Shown: one piece after another, positions 20,915 through 31,919 of the stretch | Layout of the letters: each line of letters starts with the position of its first letter | How positions within the stretch are numbered: the stretch's first letter is position 1 | Origin: Streptococcus infantis | GTDB lineage: Bacteria; Bacillota; Bacilli; Lactobacillales; Streptococcaceae | Direction: 5' to 3' | Length of the DNA stretch: 64,000 bases | NCBI RefSeq assembly: GCF_000960085.1 | Contig: NZ_JYGT01000008.1 | Location: 62,001-126,000, forward strand | The notes under the pieces: model-generated | The model's input: only the letters and a program-made list of their open reading frames with translations | The model's database searches: none | Told to the model about the DNA's origin: nothing | Position numbers and translations under genes: made by a program

Positions 20915-20922
20915 TATTCGTA
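20915..20922 (-). promoter_or_regulatory. ComX (cin) box of dprA
   Basis: The minus strand reads TACGAATA preceded by a T run (TTTTTC), an exact match to the streptococcal combox used by the alternative sigma factor ComX. Confidence 0.9.
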
Positions 20923-20933
20923 GAAAAAGAAAA

Positions 20934-20968
20934 AAACTTCCAAACAATTTGACTTGTTTAGGAAGTTT
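20934..20968 (-). terminator. asd-dapA terminator
   Basis: The inverted repeat AAACTTCC...GGAAGTTT, with a T run on the minus strand after the second arm, separates dapA from the dprA promoter. Confidence 0.85.
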
Positions 20969-20984
20969 CAATTTTTTGCTTATC

Positions 20985-21920
20985 TTAGTAATCAGGGCGA
21001 AGGACTCCTGTGACAGTTGCCTTGGTTGCTTCGTAATCCCCATCAATAACTACCTTGATAATGCGTTTTGCATCCTCTTCAGGCGTAGGAACCAACGGCA
21101 ATCGAGTCGGACCAGCTGCAAATCCCATATAGTTGAGTACTGCCTTGACAGGTGCAGGACTTGGATAAGAGAAGAGAGCATTGACTTTAGGAATAAATTT
21201 ACGTTGAATCGCTGCCGCCTTCTTCATATCACTTTCTTCAATCGCAGTGAACATTTCATGCATTTCATCACCATTCGTATGAGAAGCAACAGAAATAACA
21301 CCGTCGGCACCAAGATTCATAGCATGGAAAGCATCTCCATCTTCACCAGTGTATACCAAAAATTCTTCTGGCTTGTGCTCAATCAAATAGGCCATATTGG
21401 CAAGACTAGTACATTCTTTGACACCGATGATATTTGGATGTTCCGCCAAACGAAGCAAGGTATCTGGAGTCATTTCAACAACCACACGACCTGGAATGTT
21501 ATAAATAATAATAGGCAAATCAGATGCGTCTGCAATGGCTTTAAAGTGTTGGTACATACCTTCTTGGGATGGTTTATTGTAGTAAGGAACAATCGCAAGA
21601 CCAGCTGCAAAACCACCAAACTCAGCTACTTCTTTGACGAACTCGATAGAGTCACGTGTGTCATTTGTACCAACACCCGCAATTAAAGGAACACGGCCGT
21701 TAACAACCTTTTGTACAGCTGCGAACAACTGCAATTCCTCATCGTGTGTTAGGGTTGGACTCTCAGCAGTCGTACCTGCTAAGAGAATTCCATCTGTATG
21801 ATGGGCCAATAAGTGTTCAATTAAATTTGGAATCGCTTCGAAATTGATAGAGCCATCTTCATGAAAAGGAGTAATAAAAGCTGTAATAATTTTACAATCT
21901 TTTAAATCTTGATAAGACAT
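20985..21920 (-). CDS. dapA: 4-hydroxy-tetrahydrodipicolinate synthase
   Basis: Condenses aspartate semialdehyde with pyruvate, entering lysine and peptidoglycan cross-link synthesis. The 311-residue aldolase-type barrel has the substrate loop GTTAESPTL, the catalytic Tyr in IIIYNIPGR and the Schiff-base Lys in IGVKECT. The ATG at 21920 (MSYQDLKD) is chosen because it has normal family length and a preceding GAGAGGAA; an upstream in-frame codon would add 12 atypical residues. It is the second gene after asd, which supplies its substrate. Confidence 0.96.
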   Translation of the reverse strand: MSYQDLKDCKIITAFITPFHEDGSINFEAIPNLIEHLLAHHTDGILLAGTTAESPTLTHDEELQLFAAVQKVVNGRVPLIAGVGTNDTRDSIEFVKEVAEFGGFAAGLAIVPYYNKPSQEGMYQHFKAIADASDLPIIIYNIPGRVVVEMTPDTLLRLAEHPNIIGVKECTSLANMAYLIEHKPEEFLVYTGEDGDAFHAMNLGADGVISVASHTNGDEMHEMFTAIEESDMKKAAAIQRKFIPKVNALFSYPSPAPVKAVLNYMGFAAGPTRLPLVPTPEEDAKRIIKVVIDGDYEATKATVTGVLRPDY

Positions 21921-21971
21921 ACAATAATTCCTCTCTATTTTAAAGAAGGAGTTCAAAAGAACTCCTACATG

Positions 21972-23048
21972 TTATTTCAATTCAAATTTTAATTCAGCTG
22001 TTGGGCGAACCAAACCACGTTCGTGAAGTGTTTCTGCTATTTGAACTGAGTTCCAAGCGGCACCTTTAAGGAGGTTATCAGAAACCACCCACATATGGAT
22101 TCCTTTTTCTGCATCCAGGTCTTTGCGGATACGTCCAACGAATGTATCACGTGAACCTACAGCATTAACAGCTTGAGGATAGATTTGGTGAGCAACATCG
22201 TCTTCAAGGACGGCACCTGGGAAGGCAGCAATAGCAGCTTTCACTTCTTCGATTGGGGCTACTTCTTTTGTTTCAATATAAACAGACTCAGAGTGAGCTG
22301 ACAAAACTGGAATACGTACGCAAGTTGCTGAAACAGCAATGCTATCGTCTTCCATAATTTTCTTAGTCTCGTTTGTCATCTTCATTTCTTCGTATGTGTA
22401 GTCATTATATGTGAAGACATCAATTTGTGGAAGAGCGTTGAAGGCGATTGGATAGTGTTTCTTATCTCCACCTGAAGGTAAGATTTCTGCTTTAACATCA
22501 CGTGGGTTAACTCCATCATTTAAGACTTCACGAAGCTCACGTTGAGTTTCGAGAATTGCTCCCATACCAGCACCTGAAACTGCTTGATAAGTTGAAACAA
22601 TAATACGGTCCAATCCCCATTTTTGACGAACGGGCTCAAGAGCAACCATCATTTGAATAGTTGAACAGTTAGGACAAGAGATGATTCCATTATGAGCATC
22701 AAGAGCATGAGCATTGACCTCAGGTACTACCAATGGTACATCTGGATTTTGACGGAAATAAGAAGTGTTATCTACGACGACTGCGCCTGCTTTAACAGCA
22801 TAAGGTGCGTATTTTGCAGAAGTTGATCCACCAGCTGAGAAAAGAGCAATATCAACCCCTTCAAAAGCGTCTTCTGTTGTTTCTTCAATGGTCACATCTT
22901 GACCTTTGAATTGCAAGACCTTTCCTGCAGAACGTGCAGACGCAAGGTAACGAATCTTATCGATAGGAAGAGTTGATTCTTCCAACATTTTGATCATTTG
23001 AGCACCAACGGCACCTGTAGCGCCGACAACAGCAACTGTGTATCCCAT
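21972..23048 (-). CDS. asd: aspartate-semialdehyde dehydrogenase
   Basis: Reduces aspartyl phosphate to aspartate semialdehyde, the branch point to lysine, threonine and methionine. The 358-residue protein has an N-terminal NADP Rossmann motif ([12 protein letters not shown]), the catalytic Cys in CPNCSTIQ and the His region of the dimerisation domain ([10 protein letters not shown]). It leads the asd-dapA operon, with a 51-base gap before dapA. Confidence 0.96.
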   Translation of the reverse strand: MGYTVAVVGATGAVGAQMIKMLEESTLPIDKIRYLASARSAGKVLQFKGQDVTIEETTEDAFEGVDIALFSAGGSTSAKYAPYAVKAGAVVVDNTSYFRQNPDVPLVVPEVNAHALDAHNGIISCPNCSTIQMMVALEPVRQKWGLDRIIVSTYQAVSGAGMGAILETQRELREVLNDGVNPRDVKAEILPSGGDKKHYPIAFNALPQIDVFTYNDYTYEEMKMTNETKKIMEDDSIAVSATCVRIPVLSAHSESVYIETKEVAPIEEVKAAIAAFPGAVLEDDVAHQIYPQAVNAVGSRDTFVGRIRKDLDAEKGIHMWVVSDNLLKGAAWNSVQIAETLHERGLVRPTAELKFELK

Positions 23049-23093
23049 AACAAACCTCTTTCGGAATTTTCTAAAAATTTCTATAATAGAAAC

Positions 23094-23099
23094 ATTATA
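23094..23099 (-). promoter_or_regulatory. asd promoter -10
   Basis: TATAAT on the minus strand, with a poor -35 (TTTTCA) 17 bases upstream. It gives a leader of about 40 nt ending in AGAGGTTTG before the asd ATG. Confidence 0.6.
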
Positions 23100-23158
23100 C
23101 TACTTTTTAGAAAAATTGAAAAGTCTTTACCTTATCTATTTTCTGAAATTGACAAGAA

Positions 23159-23330
23159 AAGGCGGTGGGACAGAAATCGATAGACAAAGTCTCGATTTCG
23201 TAGTCTCAGCCCTGCGAGGATGATTAGAAGCTTTTTGGAGTCTAAAAGACAAACAAAAAGTTCAATCAACTACCGCGTCAAAGTTTGATTGCTAATAAAA
23301 AGTGAGGTCGGGATCTTTTGTCCCAACCTC
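23159..23330. repeat. intergenic repeat-like element between asd and srtA
   Basis: About 170 bases without an ORF, bounded by GGTGGGACAGAA on the left and the inverse of GGTTGGGACAAAA on the right. It contains a hairpin GAAATCGA...TCGATTTC (23175-23203) and the words CAACTACCGCGTC. From memory this resembles a dispersed intergenic sequence found in many streptococcal genomes, beginning GTGGGACAGAAATCG and ending in a CCCAGCCTC-type terminator. This copy looks diverged. Not a coding region. Confidence 0.5.
23304..23330 (-). terminator. gyrA-srtA terminator
   Basis: The hairpin GAGGTTGGGA / TCCCGACCTC followed by a T-rich run (CACTTTTTA) on the minus strand lies just after the srtA stop codon, inside the repeat-like element. 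Confidence 0.8.
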
Positions 23331-23335
23331 TTCTA

Positions 23336-24085
23336 CTATTCATAAAATTGTTTATATGGTTTATTAAAAGCATCTAAAATATTTGATGGAGTATCTGAAT
23401 AAGATTTTGTCTCAGTCCAATGTCCTTTAACAATAATTCTTTCAGCTGCATTAGCATCTTCACAGGTCACTAGGGTGATTTCATTAATCCCCTCACGATC
23501 CTCAATTAAATCTACTCGGTCAGGAGTAACAATTTTAACTTCATCTATCTCATACGTATAGACTTTTTCTTTATCTGTTAGATAAATTTTCATCCCTCTC
23601 TCAGCTCGAGCTAGAGGTGAAAATAATTTCTTGTCTGCATTATTACCAGTAAATATACGGTGACTAGCTAGAGAATAGTTCCCTTCCCCCATTACCTGAT
23701 TGGCTTTCATTGTCCCAGCACCATAAAAGAGGTTAACATTATCGAGTCCCTTAAATATTGGTAGATTCATTTCAAGCTCTGGAATTGCAATACCTCCGAT
23801 TACCGGAAGTTGCTGAGAATTCCATTGAGCTGAAAGCACTGCCTCTGATGAAAGTGCTTTGACAGAGTTGAAGTCAAAATTTCCTTCTGTTTCTTGATTC
23901 TTCTCAATATTTTCCTTCGTTACTTGACTAACCTGATACTTATTAGTATTAAAAATCATAAAAATATCACGTATCTTCGAATTAAAAATCAAGGCTAGAG
24001 ACAAAAGGATTAGAAAGCCCGCCAAAATATTAATCAGCAGATTCTTACGCTTATTCTTTTTACTTTTTCTTCTTTTTTGAGACAT
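23336..24085 (-). CDS. srtA: sortase A (class A)
   Basis: Membrane transpeptidase that anchors LPXTG surface proteins to the cell wall. The 249-residue protein has a basic N-terminus, one membrane segment (about residues 14-32), and the sortase fold with catalytic His in YSLASHRIF, Cys in TLVTCED and Arg in AERIIVKG. The ATG overlaps the gyrA stop by one base (TAATG), so translation is coupled; gyrA-srtA is the usual streptococcal arrangement. Confidence 0.97.
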   Translation of the reverse strand: MSQKRRKSKKNKRKNLLINILAGFLILLSLALIFNSKIRDIFMIFNTNKYQVSQVTKENIEKNQETEGNFDFNSVKALSSEAVLSAQWNSQQLPVIGGIAIPELEMNLPIFKGLDNVNLFYGAGTMKANQVMGEGNYSLASHRIFTGNNADKKLFSPLARAERGMKIYLTDKEKVYTYEIDEVKIVTPDRVDLIEDREGINEITLVTCEDANAAERIIVKGHWTETKSYSDTPSNILDAFNKPYKQFYE

Positions 24086-26553
24086 TATTCTTCACTTTCT
24101 GTTTCGTGTTCTGCCTCAACTTCTTCCTTCTCTGCTGCTGCAACTGTTGTAAAGGTTACAATTTTAGCATTTTCATCTAGACGCATTACTTTTACTCCCA
24201 TAGTAGAGCGTCCAGTTTGTGAAATATTGGCAACATTTGTTCGAATCATAACACCAGTGTCTGTGATGACCATCAAGTCTTCGTCACCTTTTACTGTGAG
24301 TAGGCCAGCAAGTTGACCGTTTTTATCAGTAATATTAGCGGTTTTCATACCTTTACCAGCACGACCTTTAGTTGGATATTCAGTGGCAACTGTACGCTTA
24401 CCGTATCCTTTTTCAGTAATGATAAGAACTTCATCTTGATCGGTAATCACTCTAGCACCAACTACAGCATCACCTTCACGAAGATTTACTCCTTTAACAC
24501 CTGTAGCACTACGACTCATGCTACGAACGGATGATTGATTGAAACGAACTGCATATCCCAATTTAGTACCAATGATGATATCAGTATCTTCTTGAGTCAG
24601 AAGAACATTAATCAATTCGTCCTCATCTTTCAAATTCAAGGCTTTTAGACCATTTTGACGAATATTAGCAAATTCTTTTACGCTAGTTCTCTTAACAATA
24701 CCTGCTCGAGTCGTAAAGAAGATGTATGCATCATCACTTCGTTCTGATTCGACGTTAATAATGGTTTGGATACTTTCTCCTTCATCCAGTTTCAAGAGGT
24801 TCACTACAGGTAATCCCTTGGCTGTACGACCATATTCTGGGATTTCATAACCTTTCAAACGATAGACACGACCTTTGTTGGTAAAGAAGAGCAAGTGATC
24901 ATGGGTGCTGGTAGAAACCAACTCCCTGACAAAGTCATCATCCTTAACACCAGTACCTTGAACACCACGTCCACCACGTTTTTGAGCGGTGAACTCGTCT
25001 TGGTCCAAACGTTTAATGTAACCTTTATTTGATAAAGTGATGAGAACATCAGACTCTTCAATCAAGTCTTCATCTTCAAGTGTCAAGACTTCACCAACCA
25101 TCAACTCAGTACGGCGTTTATCTCCAAACTTCCGTTTGACTTCATCCAATTCTTCTTTGATGATTTGTGCTACGCGTTCTGGTTTTGCAAGAATATCAGT
25201 TAAATCAGAAATCAAAGCAATCAATTCGTCATACTCTGACTGAATCTTATCACGTTCCAAACCTGTCAAACGACGGAGACGCATGTCTAGGATTGCTTGA
25301 CTTTGACGTTCAGAAAGCTTGAACTTGCTCATCAATTCTGCTTGAGCCTCTTCATCAGTTTCACTGGCACGGATAATACGAATAACTTCGTCGATGTGGT
25401 CTAGTGCAATCAGCAAACCTTCCAAGATATGTGCACGTGCTTCGGCTTTCTCTTTATCAAATTGAGTACGACGAGTCACAACTTCTTTTTGGTGCTCAAT
25501 GTATGCATCCAAGATTTGGCGAAGCGATAAAATCTTTGGAACACCATTTTGGATAGCAAGCATGTTAAAACCAAAGCTAGTCTGCATCTGAGTCATCTTG
25601 AATAAGTTGTTCAAAATAACATTAGCTGATGCGTCGCGTCTAACTTCAATAACAAAGCGAACACCTTCACGGTTAGATTCATCACGAACAGCAGTAATTC
25701 CCTCGATACGTTTTTCCTGAACTAAGCGCACAATATGTTCATGTACTTTGGTTTTGTTGACCATATATGGAAATTCAGTAACAACGATACGTTCGCGACC
25801 CGTTTTAGTTTCTTCAATTTCCGTACGAGAACGAAGAACAATAGATCCCTTACCAGTCTCATACGCCTTATGAATACCTGATTTACCCATAACTAGGGCA
25901 CCAGTTGGGAAGTCTGGACCAGGCAAAACTTCCATCAAATCTTTGGTTGTAACTTCAGGATTATCCATGACGAGTTTAACAGCATCAATGGTTTCACCCA
26001 AATTATGAGGTGGAATATTGGTCGCCATACCAACGGCAATACCTGTTGCACCATTGACCAATAGATTTGGGAAACGAGCTGGTAAAACAACCGGTTCACG
26101 CTCGTTGGCATCATAGTTATCAACAAAATCAACGGTATTTTTATTGATATCGCGAAGCATTTCAAGAGCAATCTTACTCATACGTGCTTCGGTATAACGT
26201 TGCGCGGCAGCGCCATCACCGTCCATAGAACCAAAGTTACCGTGCCCATCTACAAGCATGTAGCGGTAGCTCCACCATTGAGCCATACGAACCATAGCTT
26301 CATAGATAGATGAATCCCCGTGTGGGTGGTATTTACCCATTACGTCCCCTGTAATACGGGCAGATTTCTTATGAGGTTTATCAGGCGTAACTCCTAATTC
26401 ATTCATTCCGTACAAAATACGACGATGAACAGGTTTCAACCCATCACGAACATCAGGAAGAGCACGCGATACGATTACACTCATGGCGTAGTCGATAAAG
26501 CTAGTCTTCATCTCCTTTGTCAGATTGACATTCACTAGATTTTTATCTTGCAT
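24085..26553 (-). CDS. gyrA: DNA gyrase subunit A
   Basis: Introduces negative supercoils together with GyrB. The 822-residue protein has the N-terminal breakage-reunion domain with catalytic Tyr120 (AAQRYTEAR) and the C-terminal beta-pinwheel with the GyrA box ([10 protein letters not shown]). The quinolone-determining region reads [12 protein letters not shown], with Ser81 and Glu85 both present, which is the susceptible form. ATG with GAGG upstream. It is followed directly by srtA. Confidence 0.98.
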   Translation of the reverse strand: MQDKNLVNVNLTKEMKTSFIDYAMSVIVSRALPDVRDGLKPVHRRILYGMNELGVTPDKPHKKSARITGDVMGKYHPHGDSSIYEAMVRMAQWWSYRYMLVDGHGNFGSMDGDGAAAQRYTEARMSKIALEMLRDINKNTVDFVDNYDANEREPVVLPARFPNLLVNGATGIAVGMATNIPPHNLGETIDAVKLVMDNPEVTTKDLMEVLPGPDFPTGALVMGKSGIHKAYETGKGSIVLRSRTEIEETKTGRERIVVTEFPYMVNKTKVHEHIVRLVQEKRIEGITAVRDESNREGVRFVIEVRRDASANVILNNLFKMTQMQTSFGFNMLAIQNGVPKILSLRQILDAYIEHQKEVVTRRTQFDKEKAEARAHILEGLLIALDHIDEVIRIIRASETDEEAQAELMSKFKLSERQSQAILDMRLRRLTGLERDKIQSEYDELIALISDLTDILAKPERVAQIIKEELDEVKRKFGDKRRTELMVGEVLTLEDEDLIEESDVLITLSNKGYIKRLDQDEFTAQKRGGRGVQGTGVKDDDFVRELVSTSTHDHLLFFTNKGRVYRLKGYEIPEYGRTAKGLPVVNLLKLDEGESIQTIINVESERSDDAYIFFTTRAGIVKRTSVKEFANIRQNGLKALNLKDEDELINVLLTQEDTDIIIGTKLGYAVRFNQSSVRSMSRSATGVKGVNLREGDAVVGARVITDQDEVLIITEKGYGKRTVATEYPTKGRAGKGMKTANITDKNGQLAGLLTVKGDEDLMVITDTGVMIRTNVANISQTGRSTMGVKVMRLDENAKIVTFTTVAAAEKEEVEAEHETESEE

Positions 26554-26590
26554 TAAAAAATGCCTCGTTTCACTATTAGTAAGTAAATAT

Positions 26591-26596
26591 ATTATA
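26591..26596 (-). promoter_or_regulatory. gyrA promoter (extended -10)
   Basis: TGGTATAAT on the minus strand about 38 bases upstream of the gyrA ATG; no strong -35. Confidence 0.6.
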
Positions 26597-26669
26597 CCAT
26601 AGTTTAACCTAATTTTCAGTCTCTGAACATACCTAAAACGTTTACATATTTATCCCGAAGGTATATCCG

Positions 26670-27735
<1,066 letters not shown>

Positions 27736-27754
27736 TTAAATTAGATTTTTAAAA

Positions 27755-27784
27755 AAATGTCTAGACAGTTAAGTCTAGACATTT
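27755..27784. terminator. bidirectional terminator between ldh and tlpA
   Basis: The inverted repeat AAATGTCTAGAC...GTCTAGACATTT with A and T runs on both sides serves the convergent ldh and ccdA-tlpA transcripts. Confidence 0.9.
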
Positions 27785-27793
27785 TTTATTTCG

Positions 27794-28357
27794 CTAATCC
27801 ATCTGAGCAAAAGCTGCTTCAGCATCTGCGTTACTAATTGCCCCTAATTGAATCTTAGCAATTTTACCCTGTGAATCAATTAAATACTCTGTAGGGATAC
27901 TTCGAATTTGATAAGCTTGGAAGGTTGTTCCCTTAGTGTCATATAAGACAGGTATATCCTTATAGCCCTGGTCCTCAAACCATTTTGGAAATTGGTCAAT
28001 CGTTTTTTCACCTTGAAGACCTGGTGCAATAACAGATAAAATTTCAAAATCACGATCTTCTTTTGCAGCAAGTTCCATTAATTCAGGCATACTTTTTTTA
28101 CAAGGTCCACACCAAGAGGCCCAGAATTTTAGATAAACTTTTTTACCTTTAAAATCAGATAGCTTGACTTCTTTTCCATCCATCGATTGAAGGGTAAAGT
28201 CAGGTGCTTCGGCTCCTACAGCCACCTGTTTAACAGTTGCTTGCTGTTGTGTTTGAGTCGTTTGAGTTTGCTGACTTGATTTTTTTTCTTCTTTGCCACA
28301 AGCAATCAAAAGAAAGATAGATAAGAAACTAAGTCCAAAATAGATTATTTTTTTCAT
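27794..28357 (-). CDS. TlpA-like thioredoxin-fold lipoprotein
   Basis: An extracytoplasmic thiol-disulfide oxidoreductase. The 187-residue protein has a lipoprotein signal with lipobox LIAC (Cys near 20), a Gln/Thr-rich linker, and a TlpA/AhpC-type thioredoxin domain with the active site WASWCGPCKKSM. It follows ccdA by 12 bases. CcdA would pass electrons across the membrane to it, as described for the pneumococcal Etrx1-CcdA1 system. The methionine sulfoxide reductase partner is not adjacent here. Confidence 0.9.
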   Translation of the reverse strand: MKKIIYFGLSFLSIFLLIACGKEEKKSSQQTQTTQTQQQATVKQVAVGAEAPDFTLQSMDGKEVKLSDFKGKKVYLKFWASWCGPCKKSMPELMELAAKEDRDFEILSVIAPGLQGEKTIDQFPKWFEDQGYKDIPVLYDTKGTTFQAYQIRSIPTEYLIDSQGKIAKIQLGAISNADAEAAFAQMD

Positions 28358-28369
28358 AAATAACTCCTT

Positions 28370-29077
28370 TTATCCTAATATTCCAGATAAGACATTTAAC
28401 TGTCCCAACATCAATAAAATTCCCATGAGAATAATCAGTAAACCACCAATTCTTTTCAGTAAGAGCAGGTGAGATTTAATTCTACTAAAATAAGGCATGA
28501 TCAGACCTGATGCCAAGGCCAATACTAAAAATGGGAGCGCCATTCCAAGAGTATAGATAAGGGTTAATAAGGCCCCCTGAAGAGCTCCATTTCCTCCCGA
28601 GGCAGCCAGTGCTAAAACAGAGCTTAAAACTGGACCAATACATGGAGTCCAACCAAAGCTGAAGCTGATACCTAATAAAAAGGCTGATAGATATTTACTA
28701 GACTGTTTTTGATTAAACGTTACTGTTTTTTGGAACTCTAGTTTTCGTAAATGAAGGATTTCCATCTGATGTAAGCCTAGTATGATAATAATACCACCCA
28801 TAACATAACGGAACCAATCAGCATAGAGTAAGTTTCCGAGAAATCCTGCTCCAAACCCTAGAATAAAGAAAATCAGAGAGATACCTGCGATAAAACAGAG
28901 TGTCCGAATTAATCCTGACCAGGCAACCTCTTTACCTAAAAAACGAAATGTTTTTGACTGTTCTTGATCATCTAATAAAACACCTGCATAGACTGGTAAC
29001 AATGGGAAAATGCAGGGCGAAAAGAATGACAAGACACCAGCTAAAAACACAGAGATAAAAAATATAATACTTTCCAA
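28370..29077 (-). CDS. ccdA: CcdA family thiol-electron transporter
   Basis: Moves reducing equivalents from cytoplasmic thioredoxin across the membrane. The 235-residue protein has about six membrane segments and the two conserved cysteines, one in FFSPCIFPLLP and one in GWTPCIGPVL. The start codon is probably TTG at 29077, supported by AGAAGG eight bases before it; no nearby ATG fits. It pairs with the downstream TlpA-like lipoprotein. Confidence 0.92.
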   Translation of the reverse strand: MESIIFFISVFLAGVLSFFSPCIFPLLPVYAGVLLDDQEQSKTFRFLGKEVAWSGLIRTLCFIAGISLIFFILGFGAGFLGNLLYADWFRYVMGGIIIILGLHQMEILHLRKLEFQKTVTFNQKQSSKYLSAFLLGISFSFGWTPCIGPVLSSVLALAASGGNGALQGALLTLIYTLGMALPFLVLALASGLIMPYFSRIKSHLLLLKRIGGLLIILMGILLMLGQLNVLSGILG

Positions 29078-29178
29078 TTAAGAACCTTCTTTCATATAGT
29101 CATCTTTTATTTTACTATAAAAGAAAACGTTTGTAAGATATCTGCTACGTAAATTTAATTTCAACTTTAACGAATAAA

Positions 29179-29202
29179 AAAAGGAGCTCAGCTCCCCTTT
29201 TT
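29179..29202 (-). terminator. terminator of the murA-GNAT-spxR-map unit
   Basis: AAAAGGAG/CTCCCCTTT hairpin flanked by A and T runs just after map. Confidence 0.8.
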
Positions 29203-29205
29203 TTA

Positions 29206-30066
29206 TTAATAAGTTCCTTCTTCACCTTGACTTGTCAAGATTACAGGTCCATCCTTGGTAATAACAAACTGGTGTTCATACTGACATGATAGACCACCGT
29301 CGATAGTTTTGTGGGCCCAGCCTGTTTTCATGTCTGTATCGATTTCCCAATCACCTGTATTAATCATAGGTTCAATAGTCAAGACCATTCCTTCACGAAG
29401 GCGAAGGCCACGACCTGCGACACCGTAGTTTGGAACCATTGGCTCTTCGTGCATGGTTGGGCCAACACCGTGGCCTACAAGATCACGAACAACACCGTAT
29501 CCACGACTTTCAGCATATTCCTGAATGGCAGCTCCAATATCACCAATACGGTTTCCTACAACAGCTTTTTCAATACCGATGTACATAGCTTCTTTGGTCA
29601 CGTCCATTAAGTTTTTAACTTCTTCTGACGGTTTGCCAACAGCGTATGCCCAACAAGAATCAGCCAAGCCGCCCGTAAAGTTTTGAGTATATTTTTTCAT
29701 CTGCTCAACGTTGTTAAAATTGAGTTTAGAAACATTGAGGTCAGACTTAGCGATTGGCCCACCAAGGACCATATCAACCTTCAGCAAATCGCCTTCCTTC
29801 AAAATATAGTGGCGTGGAAAAGCATGGGCTACTTCGTCATTGAGTGAACAGCAAGTGGCATAAGGATAATCCATTATTGCCCCATCAACACCGATTTGTA
29901 GTGGAAGGAAATTTTCTTCTTTACAACGACGACGCACATATTCTTCTACTTCCCACATATCTACACCTGGTTTGATGATATCGCGCAAGCCAATATGGAT
30001 GCTTGCAAGAAAATCACCAGCCTTGTCCATAGCTTCAATTTCTCTAGCTGATTTTAATGTAATCAT
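29206..30066 (-). CDS. map: methionine aminopeptidase, type I
   Basis: Removes initiator Met from nascent proteins. The 286-residue pita-bread protein has the five metal ligands: Asp in KVDMVLGG, Asp in KSDLNVS, His in VGHGVGP, Glu in TIEPMINTG and Glu in YEHQFVI. Family members of this type are about 250 residues. The extra length includes an insertion after the second Asp (SKLNFNNVEQMKKYTQ), the streptococcal-type insert. It is the last gene of the murA-GNAT-spxR-map unit, 15 bases after spxR. Confidence 0.96.
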   Translation of the reverse strand: MITLKSAREIEAMDKAGDFLASIHIGLRDIIKPGVDMWEVEEYVRRRCKEENFLPLQIGVDGAIMDYPYATCCSLNDEVAHAFPRHYILKEGDLLKVDMVLGGPIAKSDLNVSKLNFNNVEQMKKYTQNFTGGLADSCWAYAVGKPSEEVKNLMDVTKEAMYIGIEKAVVGNRIGDIGAAIQEYAESRGYGVVRDLVGHGVGPTMHEEPMVPNYGVAGRGLRLREGMVLTIEPMINTGDWEIDTDMKTGWAHKTIDGGLSCQYEHQFVITKDGPVILTSQGEEGTY

Positions 30067-30081
30067 GTTTTCTCCTAGATT

Positions 30082-31359
30082 CTAATTAATTTTTACAGTT
30101 ACATTTGCTTTTGATACAATTTGGTGATTGAGATAAATGTCATAATCAATAATAGCCGATCGTCTCGTATGATGAATAATTCTAGCCTGAATACGTAGAA
30201 CATCATCAATCTGAACAGCCTGTAGGAAGTAAATCAACATTTGTTCAATGATGAGGTTACGCCCACTATTAACGACCAAGTCTTGCGTCATATGAGTCAA
30301 GATTTCTGAAAGAACACCATTTGCAAGGACACCATTTTTCTCAAGCATGAAAGGTTCTACTGTAATGACAACTTCATCATGATGATAAGACAACTTTTGT
30401 CCAATCTGTTCTGAAAATGTTGGTAGAGCTGAAACCTGAGAGCGACTCATTTTTTCCATAACATCCCGTCTAGTAATGACACCAAGTAAGGTTTGATTGC
30501 TCCGCACAACGGGTACCATTTCAAAGTCTTCAGCAATCATTCTCTGACTAACGTTAGCGATATTTGTTGCTAATCCAGTCATGTAGACAGTTCTAGTCAT
30601 AACCTTATCAATGGTTGTTCCTGGAGATTTATCTCCTGCATCTCGCATGGTGACTACCCCAACAACGACCTGATGCTGATTGATGACAGGGAAACGACTA
30701 TATCTATTCTTTCGAACCAAGTCTAAATAATCCTTTACAGTATCTGTTTCCTGTAAAAAACCATATTCATGACTAGTACGATAAATCTTTTCAACTGTTA
30801 AAATATCGGTTTTGATTTGAACATTTGACAAAGCACGGTTAATCATCGTCGCTATTGTAAATGTATCATGCTTGCTTCGTAATACTGGAATATTCTTCTT
30901 ATCAGCTGCATTCAAAACATCTTTATGGACTTCAAATCCACCTGTTACCAAGACAGCATTCTCATTTTCAAGTGCCAACAATTGGATACGTGTTCGGTCA
31001 CCAACAATGACTAACCCACCATCATGAAGGTATGAAAGTATATTTTTCTCAGTCATCGCCCCGATGGAAAATTTACTAAATTCTCTATTCAAACCAGCTT
31101 GTCCGGCTAAAACTTCTGAACCAGTAACTTCTGCAATTTCTGCAAATGTTAGCTTTTCGATGGCAACTTTTTTAGACTTAACACGAACAGTCCCACTTCG
31201 AGGACGTGTTTCAACTAAACCTCTATTTTCAGCCTCTTTGATAGCACGATAAGCCGTACCATCACTAACACCCAGGCGATTGGATATACTTCGAACACTG
31301 ACCCGTTTTCCAACTGGTAATTCTTCCAAGTAGGCTAATATTTCTTGGTGTTTACTCAT
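30082..31359 (-). CDS. spxR: HTH-DRTGG-CBS-HotDog regulator, SpxR
   Basis: The 425-residue protein joins an N-terminal winged helix (about 1-60, YRAIKEAENRGLV), a DRTGG domain (about 70-180), two CBS motifs (about 195-310) and a C-terminal HotDog domain (about 330-420). This order is that of B. subtilis YtoI and pneumococcal SpxR, which positively affects pyruvate oxidase SpxB and hence peroxide production. CBS and HotDog domains suggest an adenine-nucleotide or acyl-CoA signal; that is inference. Its start overlaps the GNAT gene by eight bases. Confidence 0.88.
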   Translation of the reverse strand: MSKHQEILAYLEELPVGKRVSVRSISNRLGVSDGTAYRAIKEAENRGLVETRPRSGTVRVKSKKVAIEKLTFAEIAEVTGSEVLAGQAGLNREFSKFSIGAMTEKNILSYLHDGGLVIVGDRTRIQLLALENENAVLVTGGFEVHKDVLNAADKKNIPVLRSKHDTFTIATMINRALSNVQIKTDILTVEKIYRTSHEYGFLQETDTVKDYLDLVRKNRYSRFPVINQHQVVVGVVTMRDAGDKSPGTTIDKVMTRTVYMTGLATNIANVSQRMIAEDFEMVPVVRSNQTLLGVITRRDVMEKMSRSQVSALPTFSEQIGQKLSYHHDEVVITVEPFMLEKNGVLANGVLSEILTHMTQDLVVNSGRNLIIEQMLIYFLQAVQIDDVLRIQARIIHHTRRSAIIDYDIYLNHQIVSKANVTVKIN

Positions 31360-31903
31360 TTAGTTCCCCTTTTGTATAGCGAAATTCTAGATAATCTCGC
31401 ATCTTACGAGTATAGCGATCGCTACCTTTGAAACGACGTGATAAAACAAAGCCTGATTTTTGTGCAACCTTTTGGCTGGCAGTATTTTCCAGATGCGTCA
31501 CAATCAATAATTGCTTTATGTCGAATTCGGTCATGGATAAATCCCGCAATTTGCTAACAGCTTCAGTCATATATCCCTGAGACCAAAATTCTTTCCTTAA
31601 AAAATAGCCAATTTCTGCTTCTTTCCTAATTTCATCCAACTTCTCAAACTTGATTGCTCCAATCATTTTTTCTTCTTTTTTATCACAAATGGCCCAGATT
31701 CCCAATGGAGATTTCATGAAATAGTTAGCAAGGGCATATTGGCTTTCTTCAATACTTGCTTGCGTTGGAAAAATAAACTGGAGATTTTCAGGATCTGAAG
31801 CTAACTGGTGGAAGTCTTCTACGTCCGTAAAAAAGAATGGACGGAAATACAATCGTTCCGTCTCATAGAAAGAAAACATTGCTAATTTTGTCCAGATATT
31901 CAT
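31352..31903 (-). CDS. GNAT family acetyltransferase (RimJ/RimL-like)
   Basis: A 183-residue acetyltransferase with the acyl-CoA site pattern RKEFWSQGYMTEA and the C-terminal NTASQKVAQKSGF. It has the RimJ/L opening ETERLYFRPF. The substrate cannot be read from sequence. ATG at 31903 is used because TTTGAGGATAAGT is the ribosome site; an in-frame TTG lies within that site. It sits between murA and spxR and overlaps spxR. Confidence 0.85.
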   Translation of the reverse strand: MNIWTKLAMFSFYETERLYFRPFFFTDVEDFHQLASDPENLQFIFPTQASIEESQYALANYFMKSPLGIWAICDKKEEKMIGAIKFEKLDEIRKEAEIGYFLRKEFWSQGYMTEAVSKLRDLSMTEFDIKQLLIVTHLENTASQKVAQKSGFVLSRRFKGSDRYTRKMRDYLEFRYTKGELNE

Positions 31904-31919
31904 ACTTATCCTCAAATTA

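Noticed and set aside
20883..21686. 267-residue plus-strand ORF opposite dapA
   Set aside because: Exact antisense shadow of dapA, rich in Cys, Asn and Arg, no ribosome site, no family resemblance.
23137..23151. CodY-like box upstream of asd
   Set aside because: 12 of 15 positions in a very AT-rich region; too weak to call.
26634..26650. cre-like sequence upstream of the ldh promoter
   Set aside because: Only the core of the consensus matches; both ends are wrong on either strand.
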